NCBI RefSeq assembly: GCF_963576545.1
Contig: NC_083648.1
Span: forward strand, 20,199,654-20,263,653
Reading direction: 5' to 3'
DNA length: 64,000 bases
DNA from: Limanda limanda
Lineage: Eukaryota > Chordata > Actinopteri > Pleuronectiformes > Pleuronectidae
Shown here piece after piece: positions 31,322 to 50,907 of the stretch. Under the pieces are notes generated by a model. That model saw only the letters and a program-made list of their open reading frames with translations. It ran no database searches and was not told the origin of the DNA. The position numbers and the translations under genes are program-made. Position 1 is the stretch's first letter, and the number at the start of each line of letters is the position of its first letter.

Positions 31322-34300
31322 ATGTGGAAGGCAGCAGCGTTAATGTTGGTGCTTCTACACACAGATATACAGGTGATTGGTGATTTGGATAAGACTGAGA
31401 CAGAAACGTCTAAGCTAGAGAACCAGCAGCAGACAGACGGCATTTTCCCAAGTCATGCTGCCTCCTCTGCATACTCGGGTAAGCTGCTAGTTGTACCCAT
31501 GGATGGGAGCCACTGGGTAACCGTGAAGGCCATTGCCCAAGAAATGGGTCGCCGTGGACACCGGGTGACCGTGGTTATACCAGAGGTCAGCATACGGATG
31601 GGTCCGGGGAAACACTACGACACTGTGACTCATCCCGTTCCCTACGACAAGGCTCACGTTGATTCTGTGATGTCCATGAACAAAGAGATGATTCAAAAAT
31701 CTGCAGAGCCTTTCCTGGAGAAGATGAAGAAAGGATTCTCAAGACTCCAGAATGTGGTAGGAATCATCCACACCACAGCAGAAAGTCTACTGTTCAATGA
31801 CAGCCTCATCTCACATCTGGAACAGCAGGTTAGTGCAAACACAGTGGCCGAACGCAACCTCTGGATCGACAGTTTAATCCAGTACAACAATGTTTACTGC
31901 ACAAATTCAGCATTTATTGGGATTCTGTCTGGGCTACCACTCTGGGACTACTTGCTGCATCAGATTGCATTATAATGTGATTATGTTACTGAGGAGAAAC
32001 CCTTTATCTACTTACTAACTCCACAAACATCTGTCTATATGCACACATATATATATATATATGTATATATACACATATCTCGCCAACCATTTATATTATC
32101 GACTTCACAATTTTGTATTGTAATTTGCCTGAGAAAGTGCAGTGCTGAGTTTCGTGAGATTTATGCACACAATGCCTCCCTTCTGCTGTATGAGTTATAG
32201 ATGATTATGAGTATATTTGCTCTAAATGAGAACTGAGATGCAATAAAAAAACATTGACCCATCATCCTGGCCCCTCACTCTGCAGGGCTTCGACGCCATG
32301 TTGACAGACCCCATGGTCCCCACAGGCGCTCTGATGGCTCGGAAATTTGGTGAGTTTTGACCCACTTGCATTATCTCAGTGCTCGTACATTACTGTATTC
32401 TCTTAGTACTTTCTTGTGTATCATTTACTAAGGGAGTGTGTACAGTTTTTAGTACATGTAATGTTTATTATATTGTATTTTGAGTTATTTTAATTCTTCG
32501 TATCTGTTTTATTGCTACTTTGCTCTCTGTGCAATGCCCTGGACATGTCCTTGACAACCCAATCAGTTCCCAATTTGGGATTAATAAAGTCCGTATCTAT
32601 CTACGTCTGCATGCTTGGTCCCCGCTAATCACTGAATCGTTTCAGGTATCCCCACTGTTAATGTCCTGAGAGGAATTCCATGTTCCTTGGATATAAAATC
32701 TTCTGGCTGCCCCGCCCCACCTTCATATGTGCCACGCTTTTTGACTGGACATACCGATACAATGAACTTTAAGCAGAGAGTTGTCAACACTTTGGTGAGC
32801 ATGTGTAGGCAGTTTCACAAATACAGCTGAACTGTGTCGTCCCTATCTGTCGCCTCATAGTCCTCTCAGTGATATTTTGAACCTTCCTCCAGGTGTTATC
32901 TATTTAGCTTCCGTACTCAACCCTGGATTTTTAATGGTGTGGTTGTAAATCAAAGCTATAGAGCTAACAGTAAACAAGGAATTACCTAAATGTGGACTTC
33001 ATGTTGGATATAATTAACCCCTCTGTGTAAATTGTGGCCCTGTATGGCCCCTGAATAAATCTGCCACTGCTCTATTGTATACAGCAATAGAGAAAAGGGG
33101 ACTCAGTATTTGAGCTAAAATAAGATAAAATAAGATAATATAAGATAAAATAAAACAAAATAAGATGAGACTATTGATCCTGAAGAAAAACCCTGTGCCA
33201 TCTTGCACATGTGCCTCAATAATGCAAACAATCACTTTTATCTAGCATCCTACTCTGGTGCAATATTGTTTATTATTAATCAATACGTAGAATGAGACTT
33301 TGTGTAGAAGATAAGATAAAGTAAAAGTAATAGTAAGTAAACATGCACAGAAATAATTGTGGTGGATTTAGATAATCTTTCTCCGATTTTACTCCATGTG
33401 TCATCCTGGGCCAGAGATAGCCCAGGCAAAGGACGTATCAAGGCAAAGGACGCATCAAGGCAAAGGCGCCAACAGACTGAAAAAACTAATAAGGAAAGCA
33501 GAGTCTGTGGTTGGCTCTAAGCTTGTCACCCTGGAGGAGGTGGTGGAGGACAGGATGCTGGCAAAACTGCTGGCAATCATGGACCATCCCTCTCACCCCC
33601 TCCACAAAACCCTGGACAAGCTAAGGAGCAGCTTCAGCCACAGACTCATTCAACCCCGCTGCTCGAAGGAACGATACAGGAAATCGTTCCTCCCAACCGC
33701 AATAAGACTGTTCAACTCATCTACCTCTGTCAGAGCCACCATCACAGAACTGCACTAAACCTGTCTCCTTGCACTGTGTACCTGTACAACACTCCGCTCC
33801 TTATACACTTACTTCACATCATATGTGATATGTGTTCATATAAACCATATTGATATTATATATCATTTTATAAAATAATGTTGTCTTTTGCACACTCTGT
33901 CTACATATGCTTAGACTCATAGTATATTATATTACCTATTGTATAGTCAAATACTTATATTCATATTCATACTTCTACTATATATCATATCATACTCTCT
34001 GTATATTCTTGTTTACATAAGTCTATATACACATATCTATACATGTGTACATGTTATAATTACTATTATTATATCACCATTACTATTATTATTATATATA
34101 CTGTTGCTGCCATTATTACCATATACTGCTTTTATACTGGTATAATTACTATCATATATAAATATATATTATGTTATATTATATACTATATATACTGTAC
34201 TATTCTTATATACTGTCTAACAATACCATTACCATCATATCATCAGTACTTTTACCATCATCTTGTCAATGCACCTTATCTACCTATTTTAGTGTATTTT

Positions 34301-36929
34301 ATCTTGTGCTTCTGTTTTTTTATTCTTTCTACCTCAATATTTTTAATTTTATTCTATTGTATTGTATTGTATTTTATTGTATTCAAATATACCGGCTGCT
34401 ATGACAACTTAATTTCCCTTCGGGGATGAATGAAGTACTCTATCTATCTATCTATCTATCTAGATAGGCTCAACTAATTTACTGTACCACTATCAAACTG
34501 CCCTGGGTTTATTCAATGGGTTTCAATGGGTTTGTTTAAAAGCAGCAGAAGCCCTTGGTGTCAGTGATGGCCGAGTTAAACTTGGACTGATTAACTACAT
34601 GCCTCACATTTATGAAAGCTCAGCACTGTAAAAGTTTATTTTACTCCACCTTCAATCTTCAACACCTTACTTTGTGCATGTGTTTATGGTCCTGACGCCT
34701 GCAGGTAGCTTTGTGGGAGCCGCTGTTCTGCCGATTGCTGTTCTGGCATTTTGACAAAATAGCCTATGAGTTCCTAGGAGAGGAGGTGGGCGTTGCCGAG
34801 GTGCTGTCAGACGCTGATATCTGGCTTATGAGGTAACCTGTTTTTTTTATTGATAGATTGGATAAGAACACACAACAACACGACAGTCACATATAACACA
34901 AAACAGGGAGCTTTTACTGCGGCTCTACTTTCCTTGTGAACGTGTATGCCACTGAATGTCAAAAATAGATCTCAGACTCATATTCAGATACATTTTCTCA
35001 CACTGTTCAAATATAGGTTGGACTTCACACTGGAGTTCCCACGTCCTCTCATGCCAAATGTAATACTAGTTGGTGGCATCAACTGCAATGTGAGAGCTCC
35101 TCTCCCTGAGGTAAGATTCCCTGTGTTTCTGTTTGGGACAAAACATTTTTTTACATATTAATTTCGTAAATACTACAAATATATATAATATTGCTAACAG
35201 GTCTATTTTTAAATATTGAACAAATGCAACAGCATTTAAGGGAATAATTATTCCTATTTGTCTAAAAACAGAAGATGAATGTAAACACAACATTATTATC
35301 ATTACAATGGTACAAATAAATACTTAATACAGATGTATTTAAATAATTTAATATATATATTATTTAAATTTAAATGTATATAAAATTGTATAAATATCCA
35401 TTATAAAATATATAAAAATGCAATTTTGTAAATTGTACTGGTATTGCTTTTTTAAAAGTGCTATATAAATAAAGTTTATTATATTTTTTACTATTATTAC
35501 CCAAATTAATCTGCAAGTCTTACATTTAATCAAAATATCTTAAATTATCAGAAATTTCTTTAGATGAATTTCTGTTACTTCAAGATTATCATTTATATTG
35601 ATGTTAATGTACCATATTTTATCAAATCATAAATGTGATCTTTTTAAATAACAGAGAATCTGTAAAATAATTATATTTTTGGCACAATTAACATATAATT
35701 AAAAAGTATTATAAAAAGTATTGCTCTGTGGATATCCTTCAAAGTTTTGCCCTGCTATTTTATTTTCTGTTATTAGCATGTCAATTAACATTTTATTATC
35801 TGAATTTATGCTCATTTTAATTTGACAAAACATTAAAGTGCATTTTAACAATTTTTAGGAAAACATCATTTTTTTCACAAGAGTGAGAGTTGATTGTGGG
35901 TTTATTGAGCTCATTTGTTTTGTTTTGTTGCAGGATTTGGAATCCTGGGTGTCAGGGGAGCACGGGTTTGTGGTGTTCACTCTGGGCACCATGATATCAG
36001 ATCTCCCAGAAGAAATTGCATCTATCTTCTTAGAGGCTTTCAGGCAGATTCCACAAAAAGTGAATAAAGTCCATACAAACATATACTGTAATTGAACACT
36101 CATTTTATGTCATTGTAAGAAAAATAATTGACACATTGCTTCTTTTGACAGGTGATATGGAGATATACAGGTCAGGTTCCTGACAACGTCCCAGGAAACG
36201 TGAAGATAATGAGCTGGGTGCCTCAGAATGATCTGCTCGGTGAGTGGATGCAGTTACATATCAAATAACTTCAGACATCTTCCAATGTTTGGCCTGCTTG
36301 ACTAACCTTGTGCATGTTTTCATGTTAGCACATTCTGGAGCCCGGGCTTTCATCACGCACGCTGGATCACACGGTCTCTACGAGGGACTGTGTCACGCTG
36401 TTCCCATGGTGATGCTGCCGATAGGCGGGGACCAACCTGACAACGCTAAGAGAATGGCGAGCAGGGGAGTGGGAGTCGAGTTGGATATTTCTTCTATCAC
36501 TGCAGAAACTCTGCTTCAGGCACTGAATGAGGTCATAAATGACATCAGGTGAGGGGTCAGGAGGTCGCCATGTGGTTGCCAGTTTTTCAGTCTCCTTTTA
36601 ACTGGTTTATTTCAGTGTTGTGATCCTAAACTAACCTGTTTCATGTGTATGTGTCCAGGTATAGAGAAAATATACAGAAGCTGTCAGCTCTCCATAAAGA
36701 CCGGCCGACTGAGCCTCTCGACCTGGCGGTGTACTGGACAGAATATGTGATGCGGCACAAAGGGGCGAAACATCTTAAATCAGCCGGCCAGAAGCTCAAC
36801 TGGATCCAGTACTTTTGCCTGGATGTTATATTGCTTCTAGTTACTGTAGCTCTAGTTTTAGGAATACTGACGGTAAAATGCATGAAACTGTGCTACCGGA
36901 AACTGAGCAGGAAAACGAAACTGGACTAA
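31322..36929 (+). CDS. UDP-glucuronosyltransferase (UGT1-like), nine exons
   Basis: Exons 31322-31828, 32286-32349, 32646-32794, 34705-34832, 35017-35110, 35934-36059, 36152-36239, 36329-36548 and 36659-36929 total 1647 nt (548 aa). UGTs attach glucuronic acid from UDP-glucuronate to bilirubin, steroids and xenobiotics in the ER lumen. Seen: hydrophobic N-terminus (AALMLVLLH), [12 protein letters not shown] with the usual catalytic His, [42 protein letters not shown] and [19 protein letters not shown] of the UDP-sugar signature, [20 protein letters not shown], one C-terminal membrane span, and a tail ending KTKLD (KxKxx ER retrieval form). The 88 and 220 bp exons match the common exons of vertebrate UGT1/UGT2; the part encoded by UGT1 exon 1 is here spread over five exons. 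The exact subfamily is uncertain. Confidence 0.9.
32530..32610 (+). mobile_element. Short LINE 3' end in UGT intron 2
   Basis: CCCAATTTGGGATTAATAAA followed by GTCCGTATCTATCTACG, the tail typical of fish LINEs ending in (TATC)n. Confidence 0.5.
33100..33190 (-). mobile_element. Inverted LINE tail in UGT intron 3
   Basis: Repeated AAGATAAAATAAGATAA words followed by GACTATTGATCCTGAAG: the reverse complement of a LINE 3' end with its simple tail. Confidence 0.45.
33380..34462 (+). mobile_element. LINE 3' fragment with (TATC)n tail in UGT intron 3
   Basis: The frame 33396-33758 reads [20 protein letters not shown], then [20 protein letters not shown] and [16 protein letters not shown], the extreme C-terminus of a fish LINE polyprotein. 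A 3' region follows, ending in TTTCCCTTCGGGGATGAATG (about 34413) and the simple tail (TATC)n at 34440-34462. The reverse-transcriptase core is absent, so this is a 5'-truncated copy. Confidence 0.75.
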
Positions 36930-37002
36930 ATGTTCACGGTTTAAAGGTGGGAGAGTGTGTGAGAAGAATAAGTGAAGTCATGTGGGGACCAAATAGACAT
37001 TT

Positions 37003-37008
37003 AATAAA
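37003..37008 (+). terminator. UGT poly(A) signal
   Basis: AATAAA 74 bp after the UGT stop codon. The ndufb3 stop codon lies only about 60 bp further on in the opposite orientation, so the 3' ends are convergent and probably overlap. Confidence 0.7.
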
Positions 37009-37066
37009 GAAAACAGAATATTAACACACTCCAGTTTGGTCGGGTTTTGAGGGACTACGATGAGCA

Positions 37067-37441
37067 TTAGTGTCCACCCTTCTTTGGTGGGAACAGGGCG
37101 TACTCTACAGCCAGAGCCACGGTAAAGGCAGCGAAGCCCCACTTGAATCCTTTCAGCAGCACCTCTGAAAAAGTCACAGCACGAGCGAAGCCGCCAGAGT
37201 ATCTCCACGCCTCGTTACTGCAGAGAGAGGGGAGAACGACAGGGAGCAATGTCAGGAATCGTACTGGGTACACGACAACGTCACGTTTACCTCATGCAGG
37301 TAAAAGTACTAACCGTGCCCACGGGTCCTTGAGGCCCCTGGCCGCCAGCCTCTCCTTTGTGAACTCCAGGGGTGTTCCCTCCACCTTCCACTGCCGCCAA
37401 TCTGGCAGGGACATTTTGCTGGGGCCGTGGTCACCTCCCAT
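37067..37441 (-). CDS. ndufb3: ndufb3, complex I accessory subunit B12
   Basis: Two coding exons, 37441-37314 and 37217-37067, give 279 nt (92 aa; human 98). The product is a single-span accessory subunit of mitochondrial complex I in the inner membrane. Seen: [77 protein letters not shown] and a C-terminal GGH. The start codon sits one base after a good acceptor (TTTCAG), which fits the non-coding first exon known in NDUFB3. A candidate first exon lies near 40009-40170 (see separate entry), giving an intron of about 2.6 kb. Confidence 0.95.
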
Positions 37442-37739
37442 TCTGAAACACAAACACAACAGCAATTTGTCAGTGGTTTTAATTAAAAATAAGCCCTTGG
37501 ATTTTCATTTCGTGCTTTTCATGTTATCTTTTCAAATGTTTCAATGAGTTCATGCAACCAGAAAATACAATGGAGACAGTAAAATGTTAAGCTAAGTGAA
37601 GCTTTGGAATGACCTACTTCTGTGTATGAATCTGGTCTGATATAATGTCAAGTTATAGTAGTGAACTCCTATTATACGTCCATCAACAGTTTGTTTATGA
37701 AACTACATTAAAATTCACTGGATCCAGATTTTTATTTGT

Positions 37740-37985
37740 ATGATCTGCATCGAGTTGCACAGAGTCATAAATATAAGTCACCGAAACATGCCCCCCCAAA
37801 TTTGCCCCCTGATGCAGATCTGCATCAAATTGTTATGTGTTCTTCTCTAACACATCCTTCCAAAAAGTTTTGTGGGAATCAAGCTATTTGTTTTTGTGTT
37901 ATCCTGCTAAATAATAGATAGACAAACAACGGCAGACAAAAAATAACCTCCTTGGCGAACGCAATAACACACTGTATTGTTCTTG
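37740..37985. repeat. Common fish interspersed repeat
   Basis: Contains TGTGTTATCCTGCTAAATAA (about 37893), GATAGACAAACAACGGCAGA and AACCTCCTTGGCGAACG (about 37947). This word order marks a widespread fish repeat. It lies in the probable first intron of ndufb3. Confidence 0.5.
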
Positions 37986-37999
37986 TCTTGGATACATAT

Positions 38000-39800
38000 T
38001 TTCAATGTAGGTTGGAAGAAGAATGTGAACCTGTTGGCTAATAACATCATCTATAACCATAACCAAGTCGGGAGTTTGAAACCACATTGAAAAACACTCA
38101 GACATCTTGGGGTTGTATTCCATAACAATTATGAACTGATGACAACCCTGCCTCATAAAAACAGACCTCAGAAGACTTACAGGTGTAGATCTGAATTAAA
38201 CTGGAGACTTGCAATTATCTCAATGACTTTAGATAATTACTTTTACACACTCTGACAAACTGTAAACAGAGATGATTTAGTTCCTCTGCCCAGAAGTGGG
38301 AGTACTCCAAAGAGGGTTCCACCACAGACCAAACCCAGTGCTCAGTGAGGTCAAAAGAAGCTCATAATAGCAGCTAAATGATACAAATGAATCATTGGAG
38401 CTTGTAATAATGTCTGCAAATAGTCTATCATCCATAAATCATTGACCTGGCACAGAGACCATGGTAGGTACACCATGGCACCACCACCAGGGCACCTTGA
38501 CAAACACCACACAACAAAACGACTTGGAAAATCTTCCCCAGGATTTGGGAGGACAGGGAACTGCAGACCAACATAAAAACATCATCTCCAATGGGAAGTG
38601 TGAAGTAAGGCATGACTCCAGGTTTTTTGCTTCCTCAGCCACCACATCATTGAGAGGGGAATTATACTTGCATGCACTGGTGTTGATGGGTTGTAAATAA
38701 AAACATTTGACCTCCGCAGTAGAATTTATAAGTTACGCCTGCTGCACCGCCCCTCACGTGAATGCTCAGGAGATTTCTGTTTGGTTGTGTCGACACGTTT
38801 GAGCTTAGAATCTCCTGTTGCTTTCTTTAAAAAATTGCATTGTAATAATGCATAATGATATTGACAACATATTGTCACATTATTGGTTGCAAATGTTTAT
38901 GCATTACTAATATATAAGGTCTATTAAACTATACTTATGCAGAGATACTCAAGAACATTTTCTGACTTCTTCATGACCTCGCTTACCATATAAAAGGGAA
39001 TAATTTTTTCATCAATTTCGGCTTGAGAATTGAGATTATCTCCAAGGCTCAGGAAAATGTGTATTTTGGATCATATATTTGTTGACCTTTGACCGATTAT
39101 GATTTGAATCCAAAAGTCAATCATTTGGAGAGACCCTCCCACGTTATAATGCCAACAAGTTTGGTGAAAGTCCATCCATGCTTTGTTGAGATATTTTCTC
39201 TTAACACACGTGTAAACATGTGCAGGAAGGACAGAAAACTAAACAAAATTACATATAACTTCCAAACTGAAGGTGACACTGTAAAAAAAGAGGTGGGGGG
39301 TTAAATGTTCTGGTCAGTTTGTTAAACTGCTGCAAGGACCTGTGACTCATTTATTTAAAGGTGATGTTATGTGATATTTTGGAAAATTAGAGGCATAGTT
39401 GGCTCCTTTTTCATATAAATATTATATATTAAATATCATTGAGCTGACGCAGATATTTCACTTCCACCTCTTTCATTGTGACCCCCACTATCTGTATGTC
39501 AAGTTTCAGACGATTTGACTGCAGAGTATAGTAATTTAAAGGGTGTAGTTAGCTCCATTTGGATTATTTCAATCATAACCTGCTCATATTAAATATTTAT
39601 TTTAAATAACATCCTTAGGATCCTTGTTGTTGTGACCCTCACTGTCTGTATGAGCCAACCTGACATGCAGACACTGGGGGTCGTCACTGAACATCTGACA
39701 CAAAGCTGACGTTATCAATTCTGAAACCAATCCCTGTCATTGATTTCTCGGGTAAACTGCTGAATAAAGTAAATGATCATTTCATACATCGTGAAATGTT
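38000..39800. other. Repeat-rich probable ndufb3 intron
   Basis: No exon supported. The stretch TGACCTTTGACCGATTATGA (about 39083) with GTTTGGTGAAAGTCCATCCA (about 39161) belongs to another common fish repeat. The short open frames at 38428-38700 are mutual shadows without recognisable domains. Confidence 0.45.
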
Positions 39801-40008
39801 GATAACTCGAATTTGTGTGGCGGAGGCGAACGTCGTTTGCTGGACAGCATTATGCTAGTTAGCTACGATCCTTCGCTTCGTGAATACAACGGCTCTCCGA
39901 CACTTCAGTTCACGTAGTTCTCCGTGTGAACAGATGTTGTATCAGCCAGTGTGACAGAGTGAAGCAGATGCCATCATGAAATCACATGTATGAAGAAAAC
40001 ACACGAAC

Positions 40009-40170
40009 CTGAGCGGTTTGTTGTGACCTCTGCTGCTGGACTAAACGTTGCGACAGATAGCAACAATTTACGAGAGTGCTACGGCAGAGCGCCAGGACCA
40101 AAATACCAACGCGTTTTTTTTCCGCGGAGAGGCACAGCAGAGCCCGTCCATTGATTTTCGGAAACTGCGG
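40009..40170 (-). promoter_or_regulatory. Candidate ndufb3 first exon and promoter
   Basis: A CpG-containing patch (CGCGTTTTTTTTCCGCGGAG near 40110) is followed on the minus strand by a donor-like CTCAG/GTTCGT at 40009/40008. It would supply the missing non-coding first exon of ndufb3. The donor is weak. Confidence 0.35.
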
Positions 40171-41037
40171 TTGCAATATCAGTTTGACGATTTGTGGAAA
40201 TTATAAGGCAGAAGCTGTTTGAGCATTACAAAATAAAACAAAATATTAATAACAAACATTTATAATTAATGGTATCCAAGATGTTACCAACATGCGGGAT
40301 CCCAGGAGATAACTCAAAAAGTTTAATGTACACACTTATTCCATAAATCGTCTGGTTTGCTTTTCTAAAAGTAATTTGCATTCATGGGCATTTTGTGGTA
40401 AAATATATTTTGTTTATTATTTTAATTAGTTATCTTTTTTTATTTGAATGACAAATAATTTTACATTTGCCTCATCCCCTTCAAGTTAAAATACAAAGGA
40501 AAAACAGCTCAACATTTCATCATATTTCATTAAGGCTTCTGTTCTCCATACATGACTGAACCTTTCCTGATGGAACATTAAGAAATCAAGAATCTACCAA
40601 AGACAAAAAATAACTGCATCAAACAAAAATGATCTTGATTCAACATTGTACAGCTCTTATTTTTGAAACTGTCTCAGTGACACTAAATCACTGAAATTAA
40701 CAAAAGCTTCACTATTTTTCAAAATTATTTACAAATATTACAATCGTGTTCATTTCTGTTGTGTTGTTTATTTGCAAAGCACTTTGCAACAATTTAGCAA
40801 TTGTTTTAAACAGCAGTATGTTTACTAACAAAATAACAAAGTTATTTGAGAAAGAAAACTGCTCTTCATAATTTATGTCACACACCATTAGACAAGACAC
40901 AATTAACTAATGTTGCTACAAAATTTCAAACAATTATGTACACAACTGTAATAATCAAAATAACTGTCTTACACTCAACGTCCCTGATGCCTATTGGCTT
41001 ATTGTGCCATAATGTATTAGGCTCAGACTGTATCACT

Positions 41038-46666
<5,629 letters not shown>

Positions 46667-46679
46667 CTAGCTGCAGAGC

Positions 46680-46775
46680 TCCACTGTGAGGCCGCTTCCG
46701 GTGAAGGCTCCGGACCGGAAATCTACTAAAAAAATATAAAATAAAATCGAGCAAATACTTCCGGTCAAGCATTTG
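46680..46775 (-). promoter_or_regulatory. pecr promoter with ETS-type sites
   Basis: GCTTCCGGTGAAGG (about 46692), GACCGGAAATC (about 46713) and ACTTCCGGTCAAG (about 46757) are three CCGGAA cores within 80 bp of the start codon, typical of GABP/ETS-driven housekeeping promoters. Confidence 0.5.
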
Positions 46776-47009
46776 TGGGTTGAATAATAGTTAGTCAGTG
46801 TTATTATTAAATAAATATTCGCTATTTATTTATTTTGTCAACATAAATTTTCATTAAATATGAAAAAGTGACAATTGTGGGTATTTCATTTGACAGACAC
46901 ATTAAGCTGATGTGGCTACCTCAACTGTAACCAGCAGGAATGGTTAAGTTAATACCACATTATTCAAATAATTAACAGCTTATTGTCATGGTTCTTATCA
47001 TCTTATATT

Positions 47010-47285
47010 TAAATGGTAAATGGATTTGTATTTATATAGCGCTTTTCTAGTCCGATGAAGACCACTCAAAGCGCTTTACAGTACAGTTTCACATTCACCC
47101 ATTCACACACACATTCATACAGTGCATCTACTTGCAGCACTTTGTTATCCTATGGGGGGCTATTGAGGGTTCAGCATCTTGCCCAAGGACACTTCGGCAT
47201 GCAGATGGTTCAGACTGGGGATCGAACCGCCGACCTTCAGGTTGGAGGACGACCACTCTACCCCTCAGCCACAGGCCTATTTATA
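47010..47285. repeat. Common fish SINE-like repeat
   Basis: Begins TTTGTATTTATATAGCGCTT, contains CAAAGCGCTTTACAGTACAG, CACATTCACCCATTCACACA and TTGCCCAAGGACACTTCGGC, and ends GGACGACCACTCTACCCCTC. A familiar interspersed repeat of percomorph genomes. Confidence 0.75.
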
Positions 47286-47853
47286 TTGATATATACAGCC
47301 AGCCCCTCTGTTGTGCCACGAAAGTAGAAAGTACTAAGATCAAAATGTACCATCTACTATACTTTGCTGCAACATTAGCAGCTCATTTAACTTTTAGACT
47401 GTAAATAGTTTTTTTAACTTTTGTATATTGCTCGACTTGTGATTTGTGCATATTTATTTTATGCACTTATTCTTTCCCGACATTGATTTCACATTTGGTT
47501 TTAACTGCCTGTGCTATTTCGCACCTTGTGCTGCTGAAACACCTACATTTACTCTTGGTGAGGAGGCAATAAAAGACTAATCTTAAAATATAACAAATGG
47601 CTCTCTGATCTTCTTGCTTTAATCAAAATGTATAACCAAGAGCTTTGTGGAAAAAAAAAATTAACGAAACACAAACTGAAAACAATCAAACATTCTGTTG
47701 TGCTTTATTCAATAAAGCATATCGTAATAATTTCATAACGACTCTGAACAGCTTTCCTTCCATTGAGAATGTACTACTTGGCAAATAAGAAATATTTTTG
47801 AAGGGGAACACAACATTTTACAATGCGAGTCCTGCATCACTTGTTCCTGCCAC

Positions 47854-48812
47854 CTACAGATTTCCCAAGAGCTGTGCAGCCTCTGCCAGTTCCTCTTTCT
47901 CCATCTTCAGTGCATCAGGCAGACACTCTGGCATCTGTCAGAGGTTTTCTGGCAATTGATGTCTGTTGTGTTACTTTGCTATCTTAAGATATTCAAATTA
48001 CAACCTATGTTAATTTTTCCTCAACAGGGAGCATACGTTTAGATGACTTTATACACAAATTTTAAATATATTTCTTTTACCCCTGCACACTGAATACATA
48101 ATCTTTTGTTGGGGTTTTAATGCTGATGTTTTTTCTACTTTCAATAGTTGAAATGTTTTTCATCAGTTTTAAACTAAATACTCAGAAGGCATTTACTTTT
48201 GTGATCTGTTGATGAATTAAATAATGTTATATTTGGTCAAAATCCCCATACACCCCCCTACCAGTTTTAGCTTCTAATTTCACCATGATTTGGAATTTTA
48301 GTTTGCACAATTATTTATTTTATTTGGAGGTGTTTAAGTGCAATAGGTTTTGTTTGTGTATTCACACTAAAGTGCCATCAAAGACTGAGTCACATGTGAA
48401 CCCATTTTATGCTGTTCTACGATAAACTGTCAAAATGAACTGACACTGGCCTCTTAAAGTAGCATAAATAGAGCATACAAGAAATACACTGGTACAAGAA
48501 GTACAATTTACTGCAGTCATTACTGATGTCAAACCTCGTATCTGTAAAGCCAGTACCTACATTTAAAATCATGTGTATTCCACATTTAAGATATACAGGT
48601 GTTCATCAAACAACCACTTTTAATTGCAGTTTATAGGCAAGCCTTTTGATCTGAGTCAGTGATCTAGCAGATTTATTGACCAGAGGTTACTGGGTATATA
48701 CAGCAATCTGAACTCAGAGTGACGCCACTTAAATCTGTGGGTTACTCACCAAATTCACTAAAGGACCAGTGCAGGTATTGCCTGCCAGCCACATGCAGGA
48801 CAGAAGAAGATC
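47854..48812 (-). CDS. Orphan two-exon coding remnant beside rpl37a
   Basis: On the minus strand, 48812-48750 and 47934-47854 join in frame across a GTGAGT donor and a CTGACAG acceptor. They give DLLLSCMWLAGNTCTGPLVN then LMPECLPDALKMEKEELAEA and AQLLGNL, with a TAG stop and a minus-strand AATAAA near 47704-47709. It looks like the 3' end of a real gene, but I do not recognise it. Only about 180 bp separate it from rpl37a, and a TGA precedes the upstream exon, so earlier exons would have to lie beyond or inside rpl37a. It may be a relic of a lost or moved gene, or chance. Confidence 0.35.
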
Positions 48813-48992
48813 CTTTCATCTGTGATGTCACCCTTATAAGTTGTAATTAGAGTGCTACGTTATAAAGTAAATGAACGAAGAGACAAACATGGGATTCCAC
48901 TCCAGACCGCTTTATTTTGAGACGTTGTCATGTCCAGCCGGTTAATTTATAGAAAACTAAGTCCCATATCCACCAGTGATTGATTCACTGGA

Positions 48993-50907
<1,915 letters not shown>

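Noticed and set aside
33939..34429. Ile/Tyr-rich frames in UGT intron 3
   Set aside because: AT-rich LINE 3' region next to (TATC)n; low-complexity translation only.
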